This document shows, one piece after another, positions 51,347 through 60,398 of a stretch of DNA of 64,000 nt. The position numbers were made by a program, and so were the translations under genes. The notes below the pieces were generated by a model, which saw only the letters and a program-made list of their open reading frames with translations, searched no databases and was not told where the DNA came from. The DNA is from Peptococcaceae bacterium CEB3. GTDB lineage: Bacteria > Bacillota > Desulfitobacteriia > Desulfitobacteriales > Desulfitobacteriaceae. The stretch spans positions 372,001 to 436,000 of the forward strand of contig LDXJ01000063.1 in NCBI GenBank assembly GCA_001029295.1, in the 5' to 3' direction. Each line of letters starts with the position of its first letter. The first letter of the stretch is position 1.

Positions 51347-53182
51347 ATGCGCCAATTCGGCTTAAGGCTCAAACTCATGCTCTTTTTAGCCTTTGCTTTG
51401 TCGATTCCACTGATTGGGAGCGGCTATTTGCTCATCCACAGGGCGGAACAGGGTCTCATGCATGAAAAAGAAAATAAGCTCTTTGGGATCGCGCGTTCCC
51501 TGGACAACGCCTTCCCGGGAGATTTTAAGAGCTTGCTGCCTAAAGGAGGCGCAGGACTAACACGACGGGAAAAGATCCGGCTGCTCAATGCCCGCTTGGC
51601 CCCAATTACCGATGAGTTAGCTAAGGCCAATCCGGGCGTGGGGGCGGGATATTACTCGAAGGATCTGGATGCGATTATTACCTACGGCCCAAGCTCAGAA
51701 TACGGGCAAACGATAGGCATGTCCATCGACTCGGGGCACAAGGGGCGGGAAGTCATGGCTAAAGATTTGCCCATGGCAGTCACAGGGCCGATGGTGAGGG
51801 GAAACATTCTCAATGCCATGGTGCCTATGTCGCGTGGAGGCCAGGTGATTGGCTATGTGTGGGCCAATGAGCTGACCAAGAGCGTGGATCAGCAAATCCA
51901 AACCATGGAGGGGGCGATGTACTTTGCCTTAGGTCTGGCACTCCTGCTGGGGTTGGGGATTGTCTTGCCTTTGGCCAGCCAGGTGTCCGGTTCTGTTCAA
52001 ACTATTGTGAAAGGGCTGCGGAGGCTGCGGACGGATCTTGGCTATCGTCTGCCGGCTAGTTCAGCTGAATTTGGTGAGATCACCGAGGCCATCAACCAAA
52101 TGGCCATGAGTCTATCGGACACCCGTTCCCACACGGAGCTAATCATGCAGAGTATGCCGGACGGGGTGCTGACAGTTGATTTGGCTGGGAGGATCACGGC
52201 CCTGAATGATGCCGCCAGCCGGATCACAGGCCTGACGAGGGAATTTATCGGCCTGAATTATGGTGAGATTGTGGGGGAGATGAGTGCTTCCGGCAGAGAG
52301 AACCTCTCCAGCTTTCTTCTAGAGACATTGGCGACAGGGAAGACCTTCATCGGCCATGAGGTGGAAATCTGTCGGCAAGACGGGACCACCGTACCGGTCA
52401 GCGTCAGCACCTCGCTTTTGAATAATGGGAGTGAGAAGAGGGGCGCCGTTGTAGTGTTTAAAGATCTAACGGAACGTAAAACCTTTGAAGAACGGGTCCG
52501 CAGGGTGGACCGTTTGGCGGCTGTGGGAGAGCTGGCAGCCGGTGTGGCCCACGAAGTCCGGAACCCACTGGCTGCGATCTCCGGAAGTGTGCAGGTTCTT
52601 CTTGGCGAATCACCCTCTTTTGAAACGAGTCTCTTTGGGAATGTTATCATCAAAGAGATTAACCGAGTCAACGGTATTATCGAAGACCTTCTATATTTCG
52701 CGAAGCCTTCCACGCGCTATTTATCAGAAGTTAAGCCCAATGATCTTGTACGGGAAACCCTGGCTTTGCTTGGCCCGAGCATGAAAAAGGACCAGGTAAA
52801 GTTGGAAACTGCTTTTGATTCCGAAGTCAGGACCGTGCCGATGGATTCCGGCTTAATCAAGCAGGTGCTTGTGAATTTATTGCTCAATGCAATCCAGGCT
52901 TTGCCGGCGGATGGAGGAAGAATTGTTGTCCGCACGAGTGGGGAGGAACAAGGGGTACGGATTTTTGTCTCAGACAGCGGAGAAGGCATTCTGCCGGAAA
53001 ACCTCGAACGGATCTTTGATCCTTTCTTTACCACGAAGGACCGCGGAACAGGATTAGGTTTAGCCGTGAGCAGCAAGATTATTGAGATCCATCATGGCTA
53101 CATTGAAGTGGAGAGCAGGACTGAGTGTGGGAGTACGTTTGCTGTTTACCTCCCTTATGGGGAGACAGTGAGCCGGCTGTAG
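51347..53182 (+). CDS. AtoS-like membrane sensor histidine kinase with PAS domain
   Basis: 611 residues. An N-terminal helix (MLFLAFALSIPLIGSGYLL) and a second near 185-210 flank an extracytoplasmic sensor of about 150 residues. A HAMP-like linker, a PAS domain (SMPDGVLTVDLAGRITALND) and a kinase core follow: H-box ELAAGVAHEVRNPLAAI, N-box QVLVNLLLNAIQAL, G-boxes SDSGEGILPENLERIF and DRGTGLGLAVS. Architecture and neighbours match AtoS/NtrB-type partners of sigma-54 activators. It presumably senses acetoacetate or a short-chain acid. Confidence 0.9.
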   Translation: MRQFGLRLKLMLFLAFALSIPLIGSGYLLIHRAEQGLMHEKENKLFGIARSLDNAFPGDFKSLLPKGGAGLTRREKIRLLNARLAPITDELAKANPGVGAGYYSKDLDAIITYGPSSEYGQTIGMSIDSGHKGREVMAKDLPMAVTGPMVRGNILNAMVPMSRGGQVIGYVWANELTKSVDQQIQTMEGAMYFALGLALLLGLGIVLPLASQVSGSVQTIVKGLRRLRTDLGYRLPASSAEFGEITEAINQMAMSLSDTRSHTELIMQSMPDGVLTVDLAGRITALNDAASRITGLTREFIGLNYGEIVGEMSASGRENLSSFLLETLATGKTFIGHEVEICRQDGTTVPVSVSTSLLNNGSEKRGAVVVFKDLTERKTFEERVRRVDRLAAVGELAAGVAHEVRNPLAAISGSVQVLLGESPSFETSLFGNVIIKEINRVNGIIEDLLYFAKPSTRYLSEVKPNDLVRETLALLGPSMKKDQVKLETAFDSEVRTVPMDSGLIKQVLVNLLLNAIQALPADGGRIVVRTSGEEQGVRIFVSDSGEGILPENLERIFDPFFTTKDRGTGLGLAVSSKIIEIHHGYIEVESRTECGSTFAVYLPYGETVSRL

Positions 53183-53326
53183 CAGGCGCCAAAGGTGAAA
53201 TATCCGGCATTGAGAGAGCAATAGCCGGGACGCATGATCTGGATTCATCGGGAGGTGCAGATGCTCTGATTTTTGGGCGAAGTTGACTGAAGTGAAAGAA
53301 AGCTTCTTGGGAGGGGGTGATAGCTA

Positions 53327-54724
53327 ATGCCTAGAGAGACGGGGGTCAAAGCAGGGAGGATTCTAGTGGCCGACGATGAGGAAAGCCTGCGCCTTGTGTT
53401 GCAGGTCGTGTTTGGCAAGGCCGGATATGATGTGGATACGGTGGCTGATGGGCTCCTTGTGGTAGAGAGTGTGAGAGAAAAGATTTATGATGCCGTCGTT
53501 TTAGATCTCCGCATGCCGGGATTGGACGGGCTCAACGCTTTTGAACAGATTCATAGGATTGCCCCGGATTTGCCGGTGATCCTGATGACGGCTTTTGGCA
53601 ATGCCCAAACAGCCGTGGAAGCCATGAAAAATGGAGCCTATGACTATATCACAAAGCCTTTCAATGTTGAGGAACTAAAGATTCTGGTCGGGCGCGCTAT
53701 CCATCTGCGTTCCTTGACGGAGAAAGTTGTTTCGTTGACGGAAGAGGTTAAGAATTTGAGCCGGGAGGTTGTGGGTTTAGGGCAACTGGTTGGAGTGAGC
53801 CCGAAAATTCAAGAAGTATATAAAAGCATCGGCCGGGTGGCCAATTCCAAAGTTACCGTGCTCCTTACCGGGGAGAGCGGGACAGGGAAAGGATTAGTCG
53901 CTAAAGCCGTTCATTTCAGCAGTGAACGTTGGCAAAAACCCTTTGTTCAGGTAAACTGTGGGGCGATCCCGGAGGGCCTCTTGGAGAGCGAACTCTTTGG
54001 GCATGAAAGGGGAGCTTTTACCGGGGCATTCCATCAACGCCCGGGCAAGTTTGAGCTCGCGGAAGGGGGAACGATTTTTCTGGATGAAGTCGCGGAGATG
54101 AGCCCGGCTCTTCAGGTAAAGCTTCTAAAAGTTCTGCAAGACAGGGAATTTGAAAGGGTTGGTGGAACAACGAGCTTGACGGCAAATGTGCGTGTCATTG
54201 CGGCGACCAATCGTGATTTGGCTCAGGAGATTGAAGAAAATCATTTTCGCTCGGATTTGTACTACCGTTTAAATGTGTTTGCTATTCATATTCCTCCTTT
54301 GCGCGAGAGGGGTGAGGATATTGTATTGCTGGCCGAAAGTTTCTTAGCTCGCTGCGCCGGAGAAAATGGTCGCGTGGGCGTTGTTTTTTCCCCGGAGGTG
54401 GTGGAAAGTTTCCAAAGTTATGCCTGGCCGGGCAATGTGCGGGAATTGGAAAACGCGGTGGAGCACGCTATGATCATGAGCAACTCAAAAGTCATCCTAC
54501 CGGAACATTTGCCTGTATCTCTTCTGAAGGCAAACCCATTGAGCCAATTAGGTCTGCAAAGTCAAGGGTTTCGCCCGTTGCGGGATGTGGTTGCGGAGAC
54601 GGAGCGATCCTACCTAATAGAGGCTCTGCAGCGGACCGGGAACAACCGGGTTCAGGCCGCGAAGCTCCTTCAGATCTCCCGGCGCTCCCTTTTATACAAG
54701 ATTCAAGAATACCAGATAGAATAG
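53327..54724 (+). CDS. AtoC/NtrC-like sigma-54-dependent response regulator
   Basis: Receiver (VADDEES; Asp in VVLDLRMPGLDG; Lys in YITKPFN), AAA+ domain with Walker A GESGTGKGLVAKAVH, the sigma-54 contact loop ERGAFTGAF, Walker B GGTIFLDEVAEM and the arginine-finger region, then a Fis-type helix-turn-helix (ALQRTGNNRVQAAKLLQISR). 465 residues. Starts at ATG after GGGAGGGGG. It should activate the sigma-54 promoter found 220 bp after its stop. Confidence 0.95.
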   Translation: MPRETGVKAGRILVADDEESLRLVLQVVFGKAGYDVDTVADGLLVVESVREKIYDAVVLDLRMPGLDGLNAFEQIHRIAPDLPVILMTAFGNAQTAVEAMKNGAYDYITKPFNVEELKILVGRAIHLRSLTEKVVSLTEEVKNLSREVVGLGQLVGVSPKIQEVYKSIGRVANSKVTVLLTGESGTGKGLVAKAVHFSSERWQKPFVQVNCGAIPEGLLESELFGHERGAFTGAFHQRPGKFELAEGGTIFLDEVAEMSPALQVKLLKVLQDREFERVGGTTSLTANVRVIAATNRDLAQEIEENHFRSDLYYRLNVFAIHIPPLRERGEDIVLLAESFLARCAGENGRVGVVFSPEVVESFQSYAWPGNVRELENAVEHAMIMSNSKVILPEHLPVSLLKANPLSQLGLQSQGFRPLRDVVAETERSYLIEALQRTGNNRVQAAKLLQISRRSLLYKIQEYQIE

Positions 54725-54770
54725 GAGTGCTTGGCCCGTCAGATTAAGGTTTCTCTGGGGGAAGGCCAAC

Positions 54771-54788
54771 TGCGCAATAAATTGCGCA
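54771..54788 (+). promoter_or_regulatory. Upstream activating sequence, TGCGCAATAAATTGCGCA
   Basis: Perfect 8-bp inverted repeat with a 2-bp centre, about 155 bp upstream of the -24 element. Position and symmetry fit an enhancer for the AtoC-like activator encoded just before it. Confidence 0.7.
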
Positions 54789-54943
54789 ATCGGTGAGGGT
54801 TTTTGCACACCTGTATTGTCTGGAAGCGCAAGGAAAAGTCTTTCGGCTGAAGAATACCTGAAAATGAGGCCTAGATTCAGGGCAAATGTGGCAAGGGTAG
54901 TGATAATACCAGAATATTTGTGGTAGAATGAAAGTAGGAACAC

Positions 54944-54960
54944 TTGGCACAATTCTTGCT
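54944..54960 (+). promoter_or_regulatory. Sigma-54 (-24/-12) promoter of the acetoacetate operon
   Basis: TTGGCACAATTCTTGCT matches the YTGGCAC-N5-TTGCW consensus with exact GG-to-GC spacing, 40 bp before the atoE-like start codon. Confidence 0.88.
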
Positions 54961-54999
54961 CTTTTGGGATCACGAGAAACAAAAGAGGAGGAAAAGTGA

Positions 55000-56331
55000 A
55001 TGATTAAAGCTCTATCCCGGTTCTTTACAGCCATTGTACAACGGTTTTTACCCGATCCCCTGGTTTTCGCCATGATTCTGACGATCATCATGTTCGTCGC
55101 CGGTATCCTTTTTACACATCATACCCCTATCGAAATGATGGGCTTCTGGGGTAAAAGTTTTTGGAACCTCTTAGCCTTTGCTATGCAGATGAGCCTTATT
55201 TTGGTGACGGGCCATGCCCTGGCCAATTCCCCCGCTCTGAAACGGATATTGAGCAGAATGGCCGGCCTGGCTAAGACGCCAGCGCAAGGTGTCATGCTGG
55301 TAACCTTCATGGGCGCTTTGGCGAGCCTGATCAACTGGGGTTTTGGCTTGATTGTCGGGGCGTTGTTTGCTAAGCAGGTGGCGAAACGAGTTCCTCGCAC
55401 GGATTACCGGCTGCTCATTGCCAGCGCTTACATCGGGTTTCTCACCTGGCATGGCGGGTTGTCGGGCTCGGTTCCTTTGATGGCAGCCACGAAAGGAAAC
55501 CCGATTGAAAAGGCGGCTGGATTGATTCCCCTTTCTCAAACGATATTTACGCCCTTCAATATTTTTGTCAGCGTCGCTTTGCTCGTCATTCTGCCCTTTC
55601 TGACCCGGATGATGATGCCAAAGGATGAGGATGTCGTGGAAATCGATCCCGCTTTGCTGGCAGAAGATGAGGCATCGGCTGCAGTGGCCGTCCCTCAGGA
55701 AAAGACGTTTGCCGTTCGGGTGGAAAACAGCCGGATTCTGGCCTGGCTGATTGGTCTGATGGGTTATGCTTACCTTATCTATTACTTTAGGCAAAAAGGT
55801 TCTCAACTGGATGTCAATACCGTGAACATGATTATGTTCTTCACCGGTCTGATTTTGCACGGCAGTCCGTTATCCTACATGCAGGCTGTTGTCAACGGAG
55901 CAAAGGGGACGGCGGGGATCATTGTGCAATTCCCCTTCTATGCCGGAATTCAAGGGATGATGGATATGTCCGGACTGGGTGGCTTGATCACGAATGGATT
56001 TGTCAGCATTTCCAATGTTCATACTTTCCCCTTCTTAGCCTTTCTGAGTTCCGGGTTGATTAATTTCTTTGTTCCTTCCGGAGGAGGGCACTGGGTTGTC
56101 CAGGGGCCATTCATTATGCCGGCTGCCAAAGCCTTGGGTGTGGTGCCGGGAAAAGCCGCGATGGCGATTGCCTATGGAGAGGCCTGGATGAATATGGCCC
56201 AGCCGTTCTGGGCCCTGCCGGCATTGGCGATCGCCGGGCTGAAAGTCCGGGATATTATGGGATTCTGTGTGACGACTTTACTTGTTTCGGGTATAATCTT
56301 CGCAGTGGGACTGAGTTTCTTTCCGGTATGA
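55000..56331 (+). CDS. atoE: AtoE-like short-chain fatty acid (acetoacetate) transporter
   Basis: 443-residue protein with about ten or more membrane helices, of the AtoE/TIGR00366 type: IVQRFLPDPLVFAMILTII, SLINWGFGLIVGALFAKQVA, ASAYIGFLTWHGGLSGSVPL, FFVPSGGGHWVVQGPFIMPA and YGEAWMNMAQPFWALPALAI. Relatives import acetoacetate and butyrate. ATG at 55000 after GAGGAGG. It sits between the sigma-54 promoter and the CoA-ligase gene, so uptake and activation are co-regulated. Confidence 0.93.
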   Translation: MIKALSRFFTAIVQRFLPDPLVFAMILTIIMFVAGILFTHHTPIEMMGFWGKSFWNLLAFAMQMSLILVTGHALANSPALKRILSRMAGLAKTPAQGVMLVTFMGALASLINWGFGLIVGALFAKQVAKRVPRTDYRLLIASAYIGFLTWHGGLSGSVPLMAATKGNPIEKAAGLIPLSQTIFTPFNIFVSVALLVILPFLTRMMMPKDEDVVEIDPALLAEDEASAAVAVPQEKTFAVRVENSRILAWLIGLMGYAYLIYYFRQKGSQLDVNTVNMIMFFTGLILHGSPLSYMQAVVNGAKGTAGIIVQFPFYAGIQGMMDMSGLGGLITNGFVSISNVHTFPFLAFLSSGLINFFVPSGGGHWVVQGPFIMPAAKALGVVPGKAAMAIAYGEAWMNMAQPFWALPALAIAGLKVRDIMGFCVTTLLVSGIIFAVGLSFFPV

Positions 56332-56397
56332 CTTCGCCGCGGGCCTGAGCTTCTATATGAGTTGTCAGGTCTGAGGGGAGTCGTAAGGGAGGTGATC

Positions 56398-56427
56398 ATG
56401 GAAAGCAAAAACCACCCTGATTCCTAG
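56398..56427 (+). CDS. Possible 9-codon micro-ORF before the CoA ligase
   Basis: ATG preceded by GGGAGGTGATC, an excellent ribosome site, then eight more codons (MESKNHPDS) and TAG. It lies in the 200-bp gap between atoE and the acetoacetyl-CoA synthetase gene. It might be a translational leader or a relic of a gene start. No conservation data are available here. Confidence 0.3.
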   Translation: MESKNHPDS

Positions 56428-56531
56428 TGGCTGAAACTTGCCTGGCGTTTGAGTGAGCAGGTTTTCCGCATGGACTGTTGGAATTATTGAGGGGATAAAT
56501 TCTTAGTACCGGATCAAGGAGGGGTTGAGGA

Positions 56532-58529
56532 ATGAAAGAGATATTGTGGCAACCATCTGAGAAGCAGGTGCAGCAGGCAAACATGACGCGCTTCCGTGAA
56601 TTTGTCAATGCCAAATTCGCTCTAAACCTCAGGAACTATGATGAACTCTATCAGTGGTCCATTACGGACATACCCTCTTTCTGGGCCGCTATGTGGGATT
56701 TTGGTGGTCTAATCGCGTCCCAGCCGTATGAGGAGGTCTTAACGAACGGCGAGGACATGTTGAATGCCCGTTGGTTTAAAGGGGCAACCCTGAACTTTGC
56801 GGAGAATCTCCTGCGCTTCCGTGATGACCATACAGCCCTCATTTTTAAGGGCGAAAATACTCGGACACTGCGCAAGACCTATGCGGAACTCTATGATGAG
56901 GTAGCGAGGCTGAGCCGGGCTCTCCGCCAGATAGGGGTGACGGTGGGGGATCGCGTGGCGGGATTTATGCCTAATCTTATGGAGACCGTGGTGGCGATGC
57001 TGGCCGCGACCAGTATCGGAGCGGTCTGGTCTTCCTGTTCACCGGATTTTGGTATCAGAGGGGTCTTGGATCGTTTCGGTCAGATTGAGCCCAAGGTTCT
57101 CTTTGCTGTCAACGGCTATTCTTATAATGGGAAGCGGCATGATTCCCTGGGGAAAGTGCGGGAACTCATCAAGAAAATTCCCAGTGTCGAGAGGGTCATT
57201 ATCGTTCCTTATGTTAGAGACTCTGATAGAGCCTCGGAAGTAAATTCTGATTTAACGGAGATACCGAAAGCGTTGTTTTACGCGGACTTCCTTGCGGAAG
57301 GCGGCGAAAAGCGTGAGGCAAACGTTGAAAAAATCGAGTTTGCGCAGCTCCCCTTTGCTCATCCCGTCTATATCATGTACTCCTCCGGGACGACCGGTGT
57401 GCCGAAAGGGATTGTGCACGGGGCAGGCGGGTTATTGCTCCAGCACCGCAAGGAACATCTGCTGCATACGGATTTGCGGCGGGAGGATGTCTTCTTTTAT
57501 TTTACGACCTGCAGTTGGATGATGTGGAATTGGCTGGTGGGCGGTTTGGGCGTGGGGGCGACTCTCGTTTTATATGAGGGTTCACCTTTTTACCCCGATC
57601 CGGGAGTGCTCTGGCAGCTAGTCGAGGATGAGAAGATCACCGTGTTCGGCACGAGCGCGAAGTATTTGGCCTCGCTGGAAAATGCCGGGGTTAAGCCGGG
57701 GACCCGCTATGACCTGAGCTCTTTGCGAATGATTTTATCCACCGGTTCACCTCTGCCTGTTGAAGGATTTCATTATGTTTACCGGGAAGTTAAGCGTGAC
57801 CTTTGCCTTTCCTCCATCAGCGGGGGTACGGACTTGGTTTCCTGTTTTGCGCCAGGAAATCCGACTGTCCCGGTCATTGCAGGGGAAATACAGTGCCGCG
57901 GTCTGGGTATGAAAGTTGAAAGCTACGACCCGGAGGGAAGATCCGTCATCGGGCAAAAAGGGGAATTGGTTTGCAGCGCACCGTTCCCGGCCCAGCCCAT
58001 TTATTTCTGGAATGATCCGGAACGCAAAAAGTACAAACAAGCATATTTTGACGTCTATCCGGGCGTCTGGCGCCACGGGGACTTCATTGAAATCACGGAT
58101 GCCGGCGGGGTCATTGTTTACGGCCGTTCTGATGCCACCTTGAATCCCGGTGGGGTGAGAATCGGAACCGCTGAAATTTATCGCCCGGTGGAAGCCTTGC
58201 CCGAGGTGGAGGATAGCCTGGTAATCGGACAGCGGTGGGGCGGGGACGTGCGGATTGTCCTCTTTGTTAAGTTGGCAGAGTCGGAAGGGTATTTGACTGA
58301 GACCCTAAAGGAAAAGATCAAAAAGACCATCCGAGAAAATACCACACCCAGGCACGTACCGGCCAAGATCCTGCAAATCGCGGACATTCCTTATACCATG
58401 AACGGAAAAAAGGTCGAATTAGCGGTCTACAATGTGATTCATAATGAGCCGGTGCTGAATCGGGAAGCGTTGGGGAATCCGGAAGCACTGGAATTATACC
58501 GGGACCTTCCCGAACTGCAAGTGGAATAA
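56532..58529 (+). CDS. Acetoacetyl-CoA synthetase
   Basis: 665-residue ANL-superfamily ligase forming acetoacetyl-CoA from acetoacetate, ATP and CoA. The AACS-type N-terminal domain is present (FREFVNAKFALNLRNYDELY, then FWAAMWDFGG). The P-loop is IMYSSGTTGVPKGIVHG; YGRSDATLNPGGVRIGTAEI carries the hinge Asp; the C-terminal Lys lies in IPYTMNGKKVELAV. Length and N-terminal domain separate it from acetyl-CoA synthetase. ATG after AAGGAGGGG. Second gene of the sigma-54 operon. Confidence 0.93.
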   Translation: MKEILWQPSEKQVQQANMTRFREFVNAKFALNLRNYDELYQWSITDIPSFWAAMWDFGGLIASQPYEEVLTNGEDMLNARWFKGATLNFAENLLRFRDDHTALIFKGENTRTLRKTYAELYDEVARLSRALRQIGVTVGDRVAGFMPNLMETVVAMLAATSIGAVWSSCSPDFGIRGVLDRFGQIEPKVLFAVNGYSYNGKRHDSLGKVRELIKKIPSVERVIIVPYVRDSDRASEVNSDLTEIPKALFYADFLAEGGEKREANVEKIEFAQLPFAHPVYIMYSSGTTGVPKGIVHGAGGLLLQHRKEHLLHTDLRREDVFFYFTTCSWMMWNWLVGGLGVGATLVLYEGSPFYPDPGVLWQLVEDEKITVFGTSAKYLASLENAGVKPGTRYDLSSLRMILSTGSPLPVEGFHYVYREVKRDLCLSSISGGTDLVSCFAPGNPTVPVIAGEIQCRGLGMKVESYDPEGRSVIGQKGELVCSAPFPAQPIYFWNDPERKKYKQAYFDVYPGVWRHGDFIEITDAGGVIVYGRSDATLNPGGVRIGTAEIYRPVEALPEVEDSLVIGQRWGGDVRIVLFVKLAESEGYLTETLKEKIKKTIRENTTPRHVPAKILQIADIPYTMNGKKVELAVYNVIHNEPVLNREALGNPEALELYRDLPELQVE

Positions 58530-58589
58530 CCATCACTCATTCATCCCCCGCTGATTGAGGACGGGGGACTTCTCCCAAGCTATGTTAAA

Positions 58590-58630
58590 ATAAGAGCTTA
58601 TCCAGAGATATGGATAGGCTCTTATGTTTT
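58590..58630 (+). terminator. Terminator after acetoacetyl-CoA synthetase
   Basis: TAAGAGCTTATCCA pairs with TGGATAGGCTCTTA (one wobble) around GAGATA, followed by TGTTTT. A second stem, CCCCCG/CGGGGG, lies closer to the gene, near 58546-58568. Confidence 0.8.
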
Positions 58631-58792
58631 GTCCTCTCGCTCCCTCCAGCGATCTCAGTGTCAACGGCTTTTCTGTATTTTGGCAATTCAGTTGTGTGGG
58701 TCGGTATACCTGTAAAATCTTCACAATAAATTTGGGCTCAGTTTGGAGTGGGTTTACAATGACTGCCTGGCTATAAATAGCTATACTGGGAA

Positions 58793-58981
58793 TAACTTAA
58801 ATCCAGGTCCGGGCTGGGGGCCTTGCCCAGGGGGACGCAGTGGCTGCTCTTGAATGCCGTGAAATGTCCTAAAGGCCGTGCCGTGCCTGCGCCAAAGACT
58901 CCGATCCGCGGCAAACAGGATGGCGACGGAGGTGAACGGAGTTACGTGAAAGCCGGCCGGCTTCCGGCGCAGGTCGTTAAG
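58793..58981 (+). ncRNA. Structured leader RNA of the xanthine-dehydrogenase-type operon (class unknown)
   Basis: Nested helices are visible: CTGGG/CCCAG near 58815-58832; a closing stem CCTGCGCC/GGCGCAGG (about 58887 to 58975) that encloses ACTCCG/CGGAGG with an inner ATCC/GGAT hairpin and the self-complementary AAGCCGGCCGGCTT. Conserved-looking single strands are GCGGCAAACA, TGAACGGAGTTACGTG and GCCGTGAAATG. The element ends about 25 bases before the first gene. A molybdenum- or tungsten-cofactor riboswitch is a natural guess given the operon, but I cannot match its core; a group II intron relic is another possibility. Confidence 0.5.
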
Positions 58982-59004
58982 ATGTGAGGAAAGCGGGGTA
59001 AACC

Positions 59005-59856
59005 ATGGACAGTGAGTTTGTATACCTTAAACCTCCGTCACTTTCGGACCTCTTGAAGCATTTGGAGCCCTGGGGAGAGCAGAGCAAAGTCTTGGCAGGT
59101 GGGACGGATCTGTTGGTTCTTTTGCGTCGTCATAGCCTGAGTCCAGCCTATGTTGTTGATCTTAAAGGGATTGAAGAACTCCAAAGGCTGGAAGAAGTCG
59201 AAGGTGGAGATGTTTTTTTGGGTGCGGGGATTACGGTGAATGAAGCGGCTCATTCCGGCCTGGTGCAAAAACGCTATAAGGCGGTGGCCGATGCGGCTAA
59301 TACGTTGGCTTCTTACCAGCTGCGCAACCGGGCTACCGTGGTGGGCAACATCTGCAACGCTTCTCCGGGGGCGGATCTGGCGGGTCCCTTATTGGTCTTT
59401 GACGCGAAAGTACAGATTGTTTCGGCCCGGGGAAAACGCGAGGTTTTGCTGCAAGACTTTTTTGCGGGTGTGAAGAAGACGATTTTGCGGCCGCAAGAAC
59501 TTGTCTACGGTCTTATACTACCAGCTGTCGCAGCGGGGGAACGCAGCCTTTACTTGAAGCAGGCCCGCATTAAAGGACATGATTTGGGTATCGTGGGGGT
59601 TGCGGCCAGGCTCGACAGCCGGAAGAAGTTTCATCTGGCCATGTCTTCGGTCGCGCCGACCCCTGTGCGGCTCACGCGCCTGGAGACGCTGCTCAATGAC
59701 TCGCCCTGGAGTCCGGAATTGCCTGAGCAGGCCGCTGAAGCCGTGCGGGAGGAGATTCGGCCGATTTCCGATGTGCGCGCTTCGGCCGCCTATCGGTCGC
59801 ATATGGCGGGGGTTCTCGTCAAACGCGCCATCCGTTACCTGATGGAAGAGGGGTGA
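59005..59856 (+). CDS. Molybdenum hydroxylase FAD subunit (XdhB/CoxM type)
   Basis: 283-residue flavoprotein carrying electrons from the Fe-S subunit. FAD motifs VLAGGTDLLVLLR and ASYQLRNRATVVGNICNASP with GADL are clear; the C-terminal CO_deh_flav domain (AMSSVAPTPVRLTRLE) follows. It overlaps the next gene. The gene order FAD, Fe-S, Mo occurs in several xanthine dehydrogenase and nicotinate/purine hydroxylase clusters. Confidence 0.93.
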   Translation: MDSEFVYLKPPSLSDLLKHLEPWGEQSKVLAGGTDLLVLLRRHSLSPAYVVDLKGIEELQRLEEVEGGDVFLGAGITVNEAAHSGLVQKRYKAVADAANTLASYQLRNRATVVGNICNASPGADLAGPLLVFDAKVQIVSARGKREVLLQDFFAGVKKTILRPQELVYGLILPAVAAGERSLYLKQARIKGHDLGIVGVAARLDSRKKFHLAMSSVAPTPVRLTRLETLLNDSPWSPELPEQAAEAVREEIRPISDVRASAAYRSHMAGVLVKRAIRYLMEEG

Positions 59857-59861
59857 ATAGG

Positions 59862-60398
59862 ATGTGTGTGGAGCACGAACATAAGGTTGCCGAGACATAT
59901 CTGGATTCAGGTTTGCCACGGGTGCGCGTGAGCTGCACGGTCAACGGGGAGAGCGTGTCACGCTGGATTGATCCGACCATGTCGTTACTGCATTTTCTGA
60001 GGCACGAACTTAACTTGCTGGGGACGAAAGAGGGTTGCGGAGAAGGTGAATGCGGAGCGTGTACGATTATTCTTGGCGGCAAGGCGGTGAATTCTTGTTT
60101 GGTGCTGGCTCAGGAAGCCGCGGGAAGTCGGATTCTGACGGTGGAAGGTCTGGGTCAAGGAGGACGACTCTCTGTTTTGCAAGAGGAGTTCATTAAAGAA
60201 GACGCCCTCCAATGCGGGTTCTGTACCCCCGGTATGTTGATGTCGGCACGAGCCCTTTTGGATCGAAATCCGGAACCGGAAGAAGAAGACATCAAAGAAG
60301 CTATTGCAGGCAACCTCTGCCGTTGCACAGGGTATTATCCGATTATTAAGGCAATTAGGACGGCTTCCGAGCGGGAAAGGGAGGCGAGTCAGCGATGA
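59862..60398 (+). CDS. Molybdenum hydroxylase [2Fe-2S] subunit (XdhC/CoxS type)
   Basis: Two [2Fe-2S] centres: plant-type ferredoxin motif GCGEGECGACTII (with a later Cys in NSCLV) and the second-domain motif CGFCTPGMLMSARALL with LCRCTGY. About 178 residues. The ATG at 59862 is preceded by GAGGGGTGA; a GTG at 59853 overlaps the site. The N-terminal 15 residues (CVEHEHKVAETYLDSG) are an unusual extension. The stop overlaps the Mo-subunit start (ATGA). Confidence 0.94.
   Translation: MCVEHEHKVAETYLDSGLPRVRVSCTVNGESVSRWIDPTMSLLHFLRHELNLLGTKEGCGEGECGACTIILGGKAVNSCLVLAQEAAGSRILTVEGLGQGGRLSVLQEEFIKEDALQCGFCTPGMLMSARALLDRNPEPEEEDIKEAIAGNLCRCTGYYPIIKAIRTASEREREASQR

Noticed and set aside
58793-58981. 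c-di-GMP (GEMM) or RNase P RNA
   Set aside because: GGCAAAC-like words occur but the other conserved blocks of those RNAs are absent, so only an unclassified structured leader is reported.
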